From Paenibacillus sp. PastM-3 (GTDB lineage Bacteria; Bacillota; Bacilli; Paenibacillales; Paenibacillaceae): a stretch of DNA of 64,000 nt. The number at the start of each line of letters is the position of its first letter. Position 1 is the first letter of the stretch. Positions 1 through 8,530 of the stretch are shown piece after piece. Where the stretch lies: the NCBI RefSeq assembly GCF_029893965.1, contig NZ_JARXXP010000001.1, forward strand, positions 1 to 64,000, written 5' to 3'. Under the pieces are notes generated by a model. That model ran no database searches. It was not told the DNA's origin and saw only the letters and a list, made by a program, of their open reading frames with translations. Both the position numbers and the translations under genes were made by a program.

Positions 1-168
1 TACGTGGCATGGAAAAAAGAAAAAAGGTAGCTGAAAGTAACTATATCCGGCTAACCTCGTTTAAAGAGAATTTACACACAAATATGGACTTGACCCACGC
101 GGGCGAAATCAGAGGCATTTTTCCCTTTATTATTCCACACTCTAGCCAACCGTCCATACTCCGCCACC

Positions 169-568
169 CTAACACTCAAAATCCGTATGATTCACCCTAT
201 TGTACTCCTGGACCAGTTCTTCATACTTCTCTACCTCACGCTCCAGCATCCATTCAAATAGCGACTGCACCTGCCCAAAATATCGGGCGGCACCACTCCA
301 CGTATCCGTAAATTTTGTCCTGCTCGTCCGTATCCTTTTTGAGATGGGCATGCTCTACCCGACTTTGCAGCTGGACCATCAAGGTGTATATCGTGTCATC
401 TTTACCGGTAAACGTATGTCTAATATCATAGAACAGCTCCAAGCCCTTCCTTCTCCACGTACTCATACCGGAACCCTCCACATTTTGTTCATTATAGTAA
501 TCATACCCCACATAAGCAATATGGTAGAATATTGAAAAAAGCACAGATGGAGCTGGTGATTTGTACAC
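169..568 (-). pseudogene. Frameshifted small hypothetical gene
   Basis: Two overlapping minus-strand reading frames read as one interrupted protein. The first (568 to about 315) begins at a GTG and carries a hydrophobic, Tyr-rich start followed by a charged helical stretch ending in DEQDK. The second (to 169) continues naturally as FTDTWSGAARYFGQ and ends in a Glu-rich helix (EREVEKYEELVQEY). The switch falls on the AAAA run at 313-316, as expected for one extra A. The joined product would be about 130 residues. I do not recognise the family. It may be a decayed gene or a sequencing indel. No clear ribosome binding site precedes the GTG, so the true start is uncertain. Confidence 0.4.
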
Positions 569-677
569 AGAGCAAGGTTACATACTAAGGGTACTGACAG
601 CGCTAGAGCTTGAAGGGTTGTCCAGAACCATTCCTTATCTATTTGAACTTTTTCAATTATAAAGGAGCTGCATATCC

Positions 678-1091
678 ATGCTTGTTACGCCTACCCTGCA
701 TTTTTACGGACAATGTGAAGAAGCAATCGGCTTATATCAAAAAGCGTTTGGTCTGCAAATGAATTACCTCCTGTATTATGCAGACGCCGATCCGCAGGAC
801 TGGAATTTCAGCTTAACTTCTGAGCAGCAAAGCTATGTATATCATGCAGAGGCTCTTATCGGCAAACAACGCATCATGCTGGCGGATGAAATCGGACGGG
901 AGGCGCCCGGGAACACCGCTCTTTTTCTGACCATTATCTTTGAAACTGACGATCAGGTAAAACAGGCCTACGAAACGTTAAAGGAAAGCGGGAGCATCAT
1001 CCAACCTTTGCGCACAACGACATACAGCTCCTGTATGGCTTCCGTTGTAGACAAGTTCGGCTTCCGCTGGGGACTGATGACGGAGGATTAA
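678..1091 (+). CDS. VOC-superfamily protein, PhnB-like
   Basis: A 137-residue protein with the layout of PhnB-like vicinal-oxygen-chelate (glyoxalase/bleomycin-resistance fold) proteins. The first beta-alpha unit TPTLHFYGQCEEAIGLYQKAF is typical, and the C-terminal half contains the paired strand DKFGFRWGLM. Members of this family are small dimeric cytosolic proteins; many have no known substrate. The start is supported by AAAGGAG at 661-667 and the length is normal for the family. It is monocistronic: a hairpin follows within 10 bases and the next gene faces it. The substrate cannot be read from the sequence. Confidence 0.85.
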   Translation: MLVTPTLHFYGQCEEAIGLYQKAFGLQMNYLLYYADADPQDWNFSLTSEQQSYVYHAEALIGKQRIMLADEIGREAPGNTALFLTIIFETDDQVKQAYETLKESGSIIQPLRTTTYSSCMASVVDKFGFRWGLMTED

Positions 1092-1098
1092 GAAAAGA

Positions 1099-1114
1099 GG
1101 GCGGATTACCGCCC
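1099..1114. terminator. Convergent hairpin between VOC gene and 1121-2488
   Basis: A six-pair stem (GGGCGG/CCGCCC) with an ATTA loop sits between two convergent stops. On the minus strand it is followed by a T-rich CTCTTTTCTT, so it best fits termination of the minus-strand gene, but it can serve both. Confidence 0.6.
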
Positions 1115-1120
1115 CCTTCA

Positions 1121-2488
1121 TCAAAGCTTGGACAGCTCGTCCAAAAAAGCCGGCTTGTTGAAATATTGCTCCTGCAGCTGCTGAATGATGGCGGACTGAC
1201 TGGACTTGCCGGCCAGCTTTCCGTAGCGTTTAAGCATCTGACAGACATTCCAATACTTCTTCCTGTTGAAAGCTGCAGCGGCGGTGTCATAAATATACTG
1301 ACTGTATACTTGTTCCACTTCCGCTTTATAATCTGACGACAACCGTGCTGCATACTCCTCTATCGCATTTGGATTAGCTTGTACATAAGATAGCATCTCT
1401 GCAAGGTCATTTTTATCCGAAATCAGCTGCAAATAGAGCGCATGGGTAGACCATGTGTCCGATTTTTTAAGTTCTGCCAGAATGCTGCGGTAAAAATCCT
1501 CCTTATTCCCATCAGACAATGCTTCAAGTTCAGCGTAATATTCATAGCCCCCATCTAGCAAAAGCTCCTTAGCCAGCAGCTTCTGCTCTTCCTTCAGCGA
1601 TAATGCTTTATAGGCTTCGTATCTCGCCTTTTTAAAGTCGGATCTGTCTCCCGGATAGCTTGCTTTATGCCGTTCCCCTTGCTCTGCCAACTGGATTGCC
1701 CGCTGGTAGTCGCCCGCCTCCATGCTTTTCTGTATGGCCAATTTTCTAAATGATTTCAGATGAAGATGCTCCTGTATAAACTTATCTGCTTCTTCTGCGG
1801 GGCTATATTTTTCAATAAGCTCAAACTGAATTCCTTGCAACGCCTCATTTGAATACTCTACGTACTCCTTACCGGAATTGGCTGCAAGCTGCACTCCGAT
1901 AGCTGCCAGCAATTGTTCTCTGCGCTTCTTCTCATCAGCAAATACAGTACATATCCGCAGCAGAGTAACCGGATAATCATCCCAACCGTCAAATACAGCA
2001 TTTCGGCTCATTGTAATCAGACGTGTTAAAAAATGCTCCCGCACGGACTCATCCGCCGTCCGCTGACTTTCAGCAAGCCCGTCAATCTGATCCAAAACCT
2101 CATCTACCAGTGCCCCGACCTCACCGTCCGAGTCATCCGCATACTGAAACGCCTCCACTCCTTCTTCCAGCACCAATAAGGCCATTTCCAGCTTCACTGT
2201 ATCATCGCTCACACTGCTCTTACTCTCCAGCAAAGCCATTAGGTCTGCTGCGAAGCTGCTTGTTTCCCGGTAAGGTATGAAGCCCTCCCTGCCTGTGTAC
2301 TGCTTTACGATCGTTTTTATAAGCTTTTGGAAGGTTTTAAGCAGGCGCGGTTGATCCTCTGTACCATATTTTAAAAGAAGCGTATTCTTAAATACCTCAT
2401 CCTGCCCGGCAGCCTCAGCAATAATTGCAATTAATTCTTCTTTGGACAAATCTCGCAGTACTTCTTCTAACTTGCGCTGGTTCGCCAT
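1121..2488 (-). CDS. Hypothetical helical-repeat protein
   Basis: A 455-residue, almost wholly alpha-helical, acidic soluble protein with no signal peptide or membrane segment. The N-terminus (MANQRKLEEVLRDLSKEE) is a short helical module. The rest looks like degenerate TPR/HEAT-type helical pairs, for example KAARYEAYKALSLKEEQKLL-like and RAIQLAEQGERHKASY segments. I cannot assign it to a named family. Similar C-terminal regions occur in SWIM zinc-finger proteins, but no zinc ligands are visible here. The start has CCAGGAG about ten bases upstream. A role as a scaffold or protein-interaction factor is inference only. Confidence 0.7.
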   Translation of the reverse strand: MANQRKLEEVLRDLSKEELIAIIAEAAGQDEVFKNTLLLKYGTEDQPRLLKTFQKLIKTIVKQYTGREGFIPYRETSSFAADLMALLESKSSVSDDTVKLEMALLVLEEGVEAFQYADDSDGEVGALVDEVLDQIDGLAESQRTADESVREHFLTRLITMSRNAVFDGWDDYPVTLLRICTVFADEKKRREQLLAAIGVQLAANSGKEYVEYSNEALQGIQFELIEKYSPAEEADKFIQEHLHLKSFRKLAIQKSMEAGDYQRAIQLAEQGERHKASYPGDRSDFKKARYEAYKALSLKEEQKLLAKELLLDGGYEYYAELEALSDGNKEDFYRSILAELKKSDTWSTHALYLQLISDKNDLAEMLSYVQANPNAIEEYAARLSSDYKAEVEQVYSQYIYDTAAAAFNRKKYWNVCQMLKRYGKLAGKSSQSAIIQQLQEQYFNKPAFLDELSKL

Positions 2489-2596
2489 AGCTGTTCACAC
2501 TCCTGGAGGTTTTAGTCTGTTAGCTCCATCATACCAGCTATACTCCTGGTACTTTTCAATATCCATTCCTGCAGATTTCTTCACAATTTAAAAATA

Positions 2597-2895
2597 TCAC
2601 TGAGCACAGTTATTACATTCTCTTTCTCGTTTTTTTGATACAGTTATCTTCTTGCTATTAAGCCGATCACGTTTTAGTAGAAACATGAGCTCTATGCCGC
2701 CCTCTGCTCCATAGAACCGGATCACTTGAAATAATCCGATAGCTAAAAATACCACTCCAAAAATTACATCAAAATAAATTTTGCATCTCTGACGAACAGC
2801 AGCTGATCACCCATTGTTTTCCGGATTGCTTTTCTCCGTATGATTACAGTTGTACACCAGATTAATATAATTAGAGCAACTACAATAGGAACACC
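2597..2895 (-). pseudogene. Frameshifted membrane-protein remnant
   Basis: This 500-base gap is not empty. On the minus strand one frame reads a hydrophobic segment (VPIVVALIILIW) then RRKAIRKTMGDQLLFVRDAKFI and stops. The next frame resumes as DVIFGVVFLAIGLFQVIRFYG and ends in a Lys/Arg-rich tail with a CxxC (ECNNCAQ). A missing T in the TTTT run of the junction would join them into one protein with two membrane helices. No in-frame ATG is seen at the 5' side, so the N-terminus is probably gone too. The family is not recognised. Confidence 0.45.
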
Positions 2896-2912
2896 CTTCC
2901 CGCCGGGAAGGG
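2894..2912 (-). terminator. GC-rich hairpin downstream of 2998-4164
   Basis: CCCTTCCC and GGGAAGGG form an eight-pair stem with a three-base loop, about 90 bases beyond the stop of the minus-strand GyrI-like gene. It has no long T tract, so termination is plausible rather than certain. Confidence 0.45.
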
Positions 2913-2917
2913 CCTAA

Positions 2918-2995
2918 TCTTTCATTCTTCATCTTTCATTCTTCATCTTTCATCCTTCATTCTTCATCTTTCATCTTTCATCTTTCATCCTTCAA
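2918..2995. repeat. Tandem TCTTTCAT/TCTTCAT repeat
   Basis: About ten imperfect copies of a 7-8 base unit (ATCTTTC / ATTCTTC) run head to tail and end against the stop codon of the 2998-4164 gene. This is a simple-sequence tract of the kind that changes length by slippage. It lies outside coding sequence. Confidence 0.85.
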
Positions 2996-2997
2996 TC

Positions 2998-4164
2998 TCA
3001 CATCATCATCGGCACAAACACCGAAGCCGCATTAGCCTGCCGGAACCGGGCGATCACCTTCCTGCTCCAGTCGCGCTGATACTCGGGGTGCCCGGACAGA
3101 TACAGCTCCTCCAGATGATTGAATGCCGCATCATAAGGAATACCGGGATTATCGCCGTTCACCTCAAGCTGGCTGATGTGCAGATAGAGGCCGCCCGGAA
3201 GAGTAAGCTTTTCTACGCAATCCGGTAGTCCCGTGAAGGAGCTAACCCTTGTTCCGAAGCAGGAATTGTATTGCCCCTCCTGACCGCTGTCCACCGGAAA
3301 CCCGTAGTAATCATGCAGATAATATTTTGCTGCTTCCGTGGCAAACACCTGATCCTGCACGCCAAAATACTTCGTAATCACAAACTCCTCGCTGTCCGGC
3401 AAAGTCATGCTGCAGGCGATCTTCATCTCGGGAAGAGTAACGGCCTTATAGCGCAGGGAGGCGTAGCGTTCAGCTACCGTCTGTGCCGTCATAACCGGTT
3501 CATATTTGGTAAGAATCTCCCCCGTGTCTTCATATGTATTGAACCCGCAGCCGGCAGGATTATACACATAGCTGGTATCCTTGCGGAAATCATTCACAAA
3601 ATACTCATCCGCATGCATACGCTCCCCGTAACCCGGCTCTCCTTCCCGCCCGCCCTCATTAATCAGCACCTTGGCATACCGGCAAGCTGGCACTGTAAGC
3701 GTCTCCGTATACTCCGGCAAATAGTCAGGCAGGCCCTCCAGACTGTCCACCTCATAGCCCACAATCACCTTGTAGTTACCGTCACCTTTAACCTCAGTCC
3801 GCACGGTAACAACCTCTCCCTCGCCCTTGAGTCTGCTGCTGATTATGCCGGAGAGCAGGGCCATATCGCCTTCTGCGATCAGCTTTTTCGTATAAAAGTA
3901 ATCATTCAAAATACAGCTGGCATGCTCGAATCCATTAAATCCCCCGTATCCCCGGCTTTCGAACGTTACCGGCAGCGCGATCCCGACAATTTGCATCTCC
4001 GGCCGATCCACAATCGTACATAATTCAGTAACCTGCTCTACGAACACTTCATTTGGAAGCACCATCTGACTCATCTCCTCCACCATTCTCAGGATTGCCG
4101 GCTTCACCCGTGGGCTGTAACCTTCCGAAGCCTGCTCCGTCAGGTCCTTTTTCCTTAAGTTCAT
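2998..4164 (-). CDS. GyrI-like (effector-binding) protein, partner of AraC regulator
   Basis: A 388-residue protein from an ATG at 4164, preceded by AAAGGAG. A longer reading from 4191 lacks such a site. After a short helical N-terminus it holds two copies of the GyrI-like/AraC effector-binding fold, seen as repeated strands such as LTVPACRYAKVLINEGG and LTLPGGLYLHISQLEV, each in the position where these domains line their ligand pocket. There is no DNA-binding domain. It sits 53 bases after the stop of an AraC regulator whose own C-terminal half is GyrI-like, so the two are likely co-transcribed. It could bind the same small molecule or act as a sink or partner; the ligand is unknown. Confidence 0.7.
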   Translation of the reverse strand: MNLRKKDLTEQASEGYSPRVKPAILRMVEEMSQMVLPNEVFVEQVTELCTIVDRPEMQIVGIALPVTFESRGYGGFNGFEHASCILNDYFYTKKLIAEGDMALLSGIISSRLKGEGEVVTVRTEVKGDGNYKVIVGYEVDSLEGLPDYLPEYTETLTVPACRYAKVLINEGGREGEPGYGERMHADEYFVNDFRKDTSYVYNPAGCGFNTYEDTGEILTKYEPVMTAQTVAERYASLRYKAVTLPEMKIACSMTLPDSEEFVITKYFGVQDQVFATEAAKYYLHDYYGFPVDSGQEGQYNSCFGTRVSSFTGLPDCVEKLTLPGGLYLHISQLEVNGDNPGIPYDAAFNHLEELYLSGHPEYQRDWSRKVIARFRQANAASVFVPMMM

Positions 4165-4217
4165 TGCAGTCCAGCTCCTTTCATACCTCAACTTTATGTA
4201 AAATCAGGCTTAAAGTA

Positions 4218-5486
4218 TTATCGGTTTTTAACAATTTCCAGCCTGATCCATACCCTCATCTGAATCTTCTCCGGGTCATAACTGCCGTTAATCTTATATG
4301 TAGTAAAAGCGGGCCCCTTCCCCCTATTCCATCCATTCTCTCTGATCCAGCTGTCCAGCCATTCCCCGAACACCCTGCCGTCACTGCAGCAGCTGCTCTC
4401 CAATACGGCATAATGGCCTGCGGCAAGCTGCAAAAGCTCAAGCCCGCAATCTGCCGGCAGCACCGGAGCTGATTCCACCCTCACGCCACACGTACAGTTC
4501 AGACCATTCTGAGATACGTAGAATTCCCCGCCTTTTCTTATCGCCCCGGGATTATGCATGGAAAAGGATGAGATTACCGCTGCAGCTGCCTGTTCCTCGG
4601 CGTCCTCTCCTGAGCGGCTTGCGGTCAGGAACAACCGGTCATCACAATACGCTACGCGGATACTGTTATAATCCGGCCGCTTGACTACCGGCAGGTACAA
4701 AACCAGCTTGTTCACTGCGCTGCCCTTGCAAATATACTCTTCGAAATAGCCGCCCTCGTCCTGCTTGAACATACTCAATCTCAGCCAATCCCCGTAAAGA
4801 TAGTTCCAGGCCTGGGTAATCTCAGCCTCCTTATGGGCAACCGTTGTTTTGGCAAAGGTACAGGTGACCTCCGGATGCACAGCAGCTTCCTGAAAGACAC
4901 TGTCAGCAAAAATGTCCATTAACTCATAGTCATATTCTACAGCGAGCTTATAACAGAACTCCCCGCTGCGCGGCTGCCCGCCCCGGCCAAAGATTCTTCC
5001 TTTATATCCCGGTAAAAGAGCGCTCAGCGCTTGCAAGGCCCGGTGTTCAATGCCGTCTGGTTCAGGATAATAAAAAGCGGTATGCAGAGTCTTGGGGATA
5101 GTGTCCGTAGTAACCGTTACCTGCCTTACAGGCTGGCTGTCATATGCGGGGAAGTAGTAGCAGGCATCATTCTTCTGGTATTCCAGCGGGGTCATGGCTG
5201 TGGCGGATTTCACATATTTGCATAAGGCCTGCTGGGAGCTGTAGCCGCAAGCATAGGCAATCTCGGCCAGCGGCAGCTCTTCTGCTCGGATCAGCGCAAG
5301 AGCAACCGACAGCCGGCGTTTGCGGATATACTCCTTTACCGAATGCCCGGTATAGGTGTAGCAGTCCCGGTATAGCTGCATCAGGGAGGTGTATCCGGCC
5401 TGCGCCGCCAGCTCAAGGCTAATCTCGCCGTGCAGATGTTCTTCTATATAAAGGATGGACTTCTTGAAACGGGCAGCTTTGTCCAT
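4218..5486 (-). CDS. AraC-family regulator with GyrI-like effector domain
   Basis: A 422-residue transcription factor. Residues 1-105 form the AraC/XylS double helix-turn-helix, placed at the N-terminus as in Rob/SoxS/TipA-like multidrug sensors (SLELAAQAGYTSLMQLYRDC, then EIAYACGYSSQQALCKYVK). The remaining 300 residues contain GyrI-like effector-binding sequence and end with MRVWIRLEIV. This architecture usually senses bulky or cationic compounds. The ATG has GGAGG seven bases upstream. It heads an operon with the stand-alone GyrI-like gene below it. The gene on the other side is a flagellin on the opposite strand. Confidence 0.85.
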   Translation of the reverse strand: MDKAARFKKSILYIEEHLHGEISLELAAQAGYTSLMQLYRDCYTYTGHSVKEYIRKRRLSVALALIRAEELPLAEIAYACGYSSQQALCKYVKSATAMTPLEYQKNDACYYFPAYDSQPVRQVTVTTDTIPKTLHTAFYYPEPDGIEHRALQALSALLPGYKGRIFGRGGQPRSGEFCYKLAVEYDYELMDIFADSVFQEAAVHPEVTCTFAKTTVAHKEAEITQAWNYLYGDWLRLSMFKQDEGGYFEEYICKGSAVNKLVLYLPVVKRPDYNSIRVAYCDDRLFLTASRSGEDAEEQAAAAVISSFSMHNPGAIRKGGEFYVSQNGLNCTCGVRVESAPVLPADCGLELLQLAAGHYAVLESSCCSDGRVFGEWLDSWIRENGWNRGKGPAFTTYKINGSYDPEKIQMRVWIRLEIVKNR

Positions 5487-5684
5487 TATGTTCCTCCGTC
5501 GGGCAGGGTAGAAACCCTCTCACAAAAAGGTTCTTTTGAAGATAGAATAGCAGAAAATGCACGAAAACACATTAACATATAGGATTACTCTGCTGTGGAA
5601 CAAAGTATCTATCGTAGACGCTCAATCCATTACTGTGATAAAATGTATGGAAATATTTATAATAATTATTGTAGAGGTATAACT

Positions 5685-7562
5685 ATGATCGTTACGCACA
5701 ACTTAACTGCCCTTAATACAAATAACGCTCTGCGAAAAAATAATAAGGCGGTCGCGGACAGCACGGCAAAACTCTCTTCCGGAATGCATATTAACCAGGC
5801 TTCTGATGATGCGGCCGGCTTGTCCATCTCCGAAAAGATGAGAGCGCAGATCCGCGGGCTGAACCAGGCATCCAGCAATGTACAGGGCGGGATTTCGGTT
5901 ATACATACCGCAGAGGGCGGCTTACAGGAAATCACCGATATGCTCCAGAGACAAAGAGAGCTACTCATTCAAGGATCTAACAGTACGAATACTGATGGAG
6001 ATAAACGGAAGATCGATCAGGAAATCCAACAATTAAAGGATGAGATAAACAGCCTGACCAGCAGAACGGATTATAATACGATAAACCTGCTCGCACGCGA
6101 CGATTATCAGATTCTTGAGGACCGTTCAAGTCATAAGGTTGAGGAGAATACAACAGGTCCATTTCCTGCAACCACTACCTCTTATGAACGGACCACGAGT
6201 TTTTTTCCTGCAGGAACTGCAGAAGAGCCGGCCAACGTAAAGTCTTCTCATACCAATACAACCATAGATGATGACTATACGCTTGTGTCTCATACTACAG
6301 CCATTACTTCTCCTGACGGCAGGGAGGGCTTTAACGATTACGCCAAAAACGTCCATACCCATACTGAGACAACAGCTACGAGCCAGAACTCCTACGAAAG
6401 GCTGCTGGTAAGCGATCCAAGATATAAAGAGCTTGCAACCGTATCTTTTCCCGGAACCGTGAAAAGTGTATTTTTTCAGACTGAGCTTATTCCTACTTCA
6501 ATATCAGCCGGTCAATACCCTGACTTCGGAGGCCTTGAGGACAGATTTATCTCTGTAGATATTGATGGCGTTTCTACTTCGCTTGAGGGTTTCACTTTAA
6601 CCGGTTCTACCACAACTGCAAGCTCTATTTCAGCTGTCTACGAGAAAGACGGGATTCAAATTGAAAAGATTTTTTCGTCGGATCCCTCCTCGTTTAAAGT
6701 AGAGTTTAATGTGCGTAATCTCTCGGGGATCGACGGAAGGCAGATTACGGTCAGCACCGGCTTTCAGCCCATGTACGACGGCCAATACAGCATATCGTCG
6801 CCAAGTGGGGTTCCAGTTGGCAGTACCGCCTCAAACGCACAAATACCGGCCTCAGGCACTGTATTTACTCTTTCGAATGCTCTTGTCGACTTTAACTTCT
6901 CTTTTTTAGACGGTGGAGCTTATGCTGTTCCAGAGTCTCTGACAACACCTGCAAGCGGGTATTTGACTTCCAGTAAATCACCCTCCGTCCAAATTACCCC
7001 TACCTGGGGCCGTACAATGAATGACGGAGAAGCTTTAAGCTTCGGCATTGCGCTGAATAATTTCAATTTCAAAAAAGACGTCTACCAAGTGACTAACGAA
7101 GCAACCAAGCAAGTCGATTCCATTGCTGAGACGGTAACCACCGATATTCAGGATATTGATTATATTCCGCCAAGAGTTCAGATCCAGTCGGGTGCTAATG
7201 AAAACCAGTTGTTCTCGATTCCTCTATTTGATGTAGATACAGACGGACTTGGAATTACGGGGATGGGTATTCTGCCGCCGTCCGATCCCGAGCTATCCCT
7301 GCAGCAGGCAGACAGCGCAATAGCCAAGGTTTCGAACTACAGGGGGATTTATGGCTCTTTACAGAACCGGATGGAGCACGCTTTGAATAATCTCGGAAGC
7401 ACAGGCGACAATCTCACCGCAGCCGAATCCCGTATCCGTGATGCTGACATGGCCAAGGAGATGTCCGGCATGACCCGGGCGAACATTTTATCTCAAGCAT
7501 CCCAGGCTATGATGGCTCAGGCTAACCAGAATCCTCAAGCCATATTACAGTTTTTAAAATAA
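5685..7562 (+). CDS. Flagellin with large variable domain
   Basis: A 625-residue flagellin. The N-terminal D0/D1 region (MIVTHNLTALNTNN, then KLSSGMHINQASDDAAGLSI) and the C-terminal D1/D0 region (AESRIRDADMAKEMS to LQFLK) are intact. Between them lies about 350 residues of Thr/Ser-rich beta-type sequence that would be exposed on the filament, well above the 270-280 residues of a minimal flagellin. I chose ATG 5685 (AGAGGT upstream) because the family starts there; a longer reading from 5595 adds unrelated residues. A possible sigma-A promoter is TAGACG (5615), 18-base spacer, TAAAAT (5639). No other flagellar genes are near, so it is an orphan copy. Confidence 0.93.
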   Translation: MIVTHNLTALNTNNALRKNNKAVADSTAKLSSGMHINQASDDAAGLSISEKMRAQIRGLNQASSNVQGGISVIHTAEGGLQEITDMLQRQRELLIQGSNSTNTDGDKRKIDQEIQQLKDEINSLTSRTDYNTINLLARDDYQILEDRSSHKVEENTTGPFPATTTSYERTTSFFPAGTAEEPANVKSSHTNTTIDDDYTLVSHTTAITSPDGREGFNDYAKNVHTHTETTATSQNSYERLLVSDPRYKELATVSFPGTVKSVFFQTELIPTSISAGQYPDFGGLEDRFISVDIDGVSTSLEGFTLTGSTTTASSISAVYEKDGIQIEKIFSSDPSSFKVEFNVRNLSGIDGRQITVSTGFQPMYDGQYSISSPSGVPVGSTASNAQIPASGTVFTLSNALVDFNFSFLDGGAYAVPESLTTPASGYLTSSKSPSVQITPTWGRTMNDGEALSFGIALNNFNFKKDVYQVTNEATKQVDSIAETVTTDIQDIDYIPPRVQIQSGANENQLFSIPLFDVDTDGLGITGMGILPPSDPELSLQQADSAIAKVSNYRGIYGSLQNRMEHALNNLGSTGDNLTAAESRIRDADMAKEMSGMTRANILSQASQAMMAQANQNPQAILQFLK

Positions 7563-7564
7563 AA

Positions 7565-7591
7565 AGAGAGGCTGTCAGTGACAGTCTCTCT
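7565..7591 (+). terminator. Rho-independent terminator after flagellin
   Basis: AGAGAG-G-CTGTCA and TGACAG-T-CTCTCT form a long stem immediately after the flagellin stop, followed by a T-rich tract. It also lies between convergent genes. Confidence 0.85.
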
Positions 7592-7600
7592 TTCCTTTCA

Positions 7601-8368
7601 TTAATCCGTCTGCTTGCTCTCCCCGCTCCCCTGCAGAAACACATAAGTCCCCTCATCAGACAGCTCCTCCGAGTAAGCGAAATTCAGCCCCTTATACTCC
7701 TTGATCTCCTCCACGCGGCTGATCTGCTGTTCGGCCATGAAGCGGACCATCTCGCCCCGGGCCATTTTGGCGAAGGTGGCTTTTTCGGTTACCTTGCCGC
7801 CCGCCTCCTGCCCGAACACGCATGTGACCATACGAATGTTCTCGCCCAAGTACGGAGAGATGCACTTGCTGTACTCCTTGGAGGCCAGGTTCACGATGCA
7901 GTCCGTTTCGGCAAACAGCTGGTCGGCCAGCTTCCGGTTCCAGAACTTGTACAGCGAGCTGAAGCCGGGTCCGGCCAGCTTGGCCTGCATCTCCAGCCGG
8001 TAAGGAACAACTCCGTCGAATGGCCGCAGCATTCCGTAGAATCCGGAGAGTATCCGCAGGTGCTCCTGTAGATACTCCAGCTCCTCCATCTGCAGCACGC
8101 CAGGTGCCATGTACTGGTATTGCAGTCCTTCATAGGAGAATACCGCCGGCGTCAGATTCCGCTCCAGATCCATATGGGTAATCCGCTCCACATTCTGCGC
8201 GGCGATGTCGTCATTACATTTCCAGATCTTTTTTAACTCGTCATAATTCAGTTTTTGCAGGGCCGCCAGCAGCGTTCCTGTTTCGCTGATAAACTGCGGC
8301 AGCTGCCGCTCCGCAAAAACATCTGTGTCGATCTTCATCTTTTTGGCAGGTGAAATAATGATTCTCAT
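7601..8368 (-). CDS. yaaA: Peroxide stress protein YaaA family
   Basis: A 255-residue protein of the YaaA (DUF328/UPF0246) family. The N-terminal signature MRIIISPAKKMK and the central SGFYGMLRPFDGVVPYRLEM match the family, as does the length. In Escherichia coli YaaA lowers free intracellular iron and limits DNA and protein damage during hydrogen peroxide stress, and it binds DNA. It acts in the cytosol. It is a single gene, convergent with the flagellin. The C-terminus (EGTYVFLQGSG) is complete. No regulatory site was identified. Confidence 0.93.
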   Translation of the reverse strand: MRIIISPAKKMKIDTDVFAERQLPQFISETGTLLAALQKLNYDELKKIWKCNDDIAAQNVERITHMDLERNLTPAVFSYEGLQYQYMAPGVLQMEELEYLQEHLRILSGFYGMLRPFDGVVPYRLEMQAKLAGPGFSSLYKFWNRKLADQLFAETDCIVNLASKEYSKCISPYLGENIRMVTCVFGQEAGGKVTEKATFAKMARGEMVRFMAEQQISRVEEIKEYKGLNFAYSEELSDEGTYVFLQGSGESKQTD

Positions 8369-8468
8369 GCTACTCTCTTTTCTAGCCCAATGGCGGTAAT
8401 AATGTACTCCTATCCTATCATATTTTTAGCCAAGCGGCTCCTGCTCCCCTCACACATCTATCAACAGC

Positions 8469-8516
8469 AAAAAAGCCCAAGCACCCGGCAGACCGCCGCA
8501 TACTTGAGCTTTTTTT
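8469..8516. terminator. Terminator after GH112 gene
   Basis: AAAAAAGCCCAAG pairs with CTTGAGCTTTTTT over 13 positions with one G-T pair; the loop is GC-rich. A T run follows on either strand. It closes the minus-strand GH105-GH112 operon. Confidence 0.85.
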
Positions 8517-8530
8517 ACCAAACAAATCTA

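Noticed and set aside
2918..2995. CRISPR array
   Set aside because: Units are 7-8 bases with no spacers; this is a simple tandem repeat.
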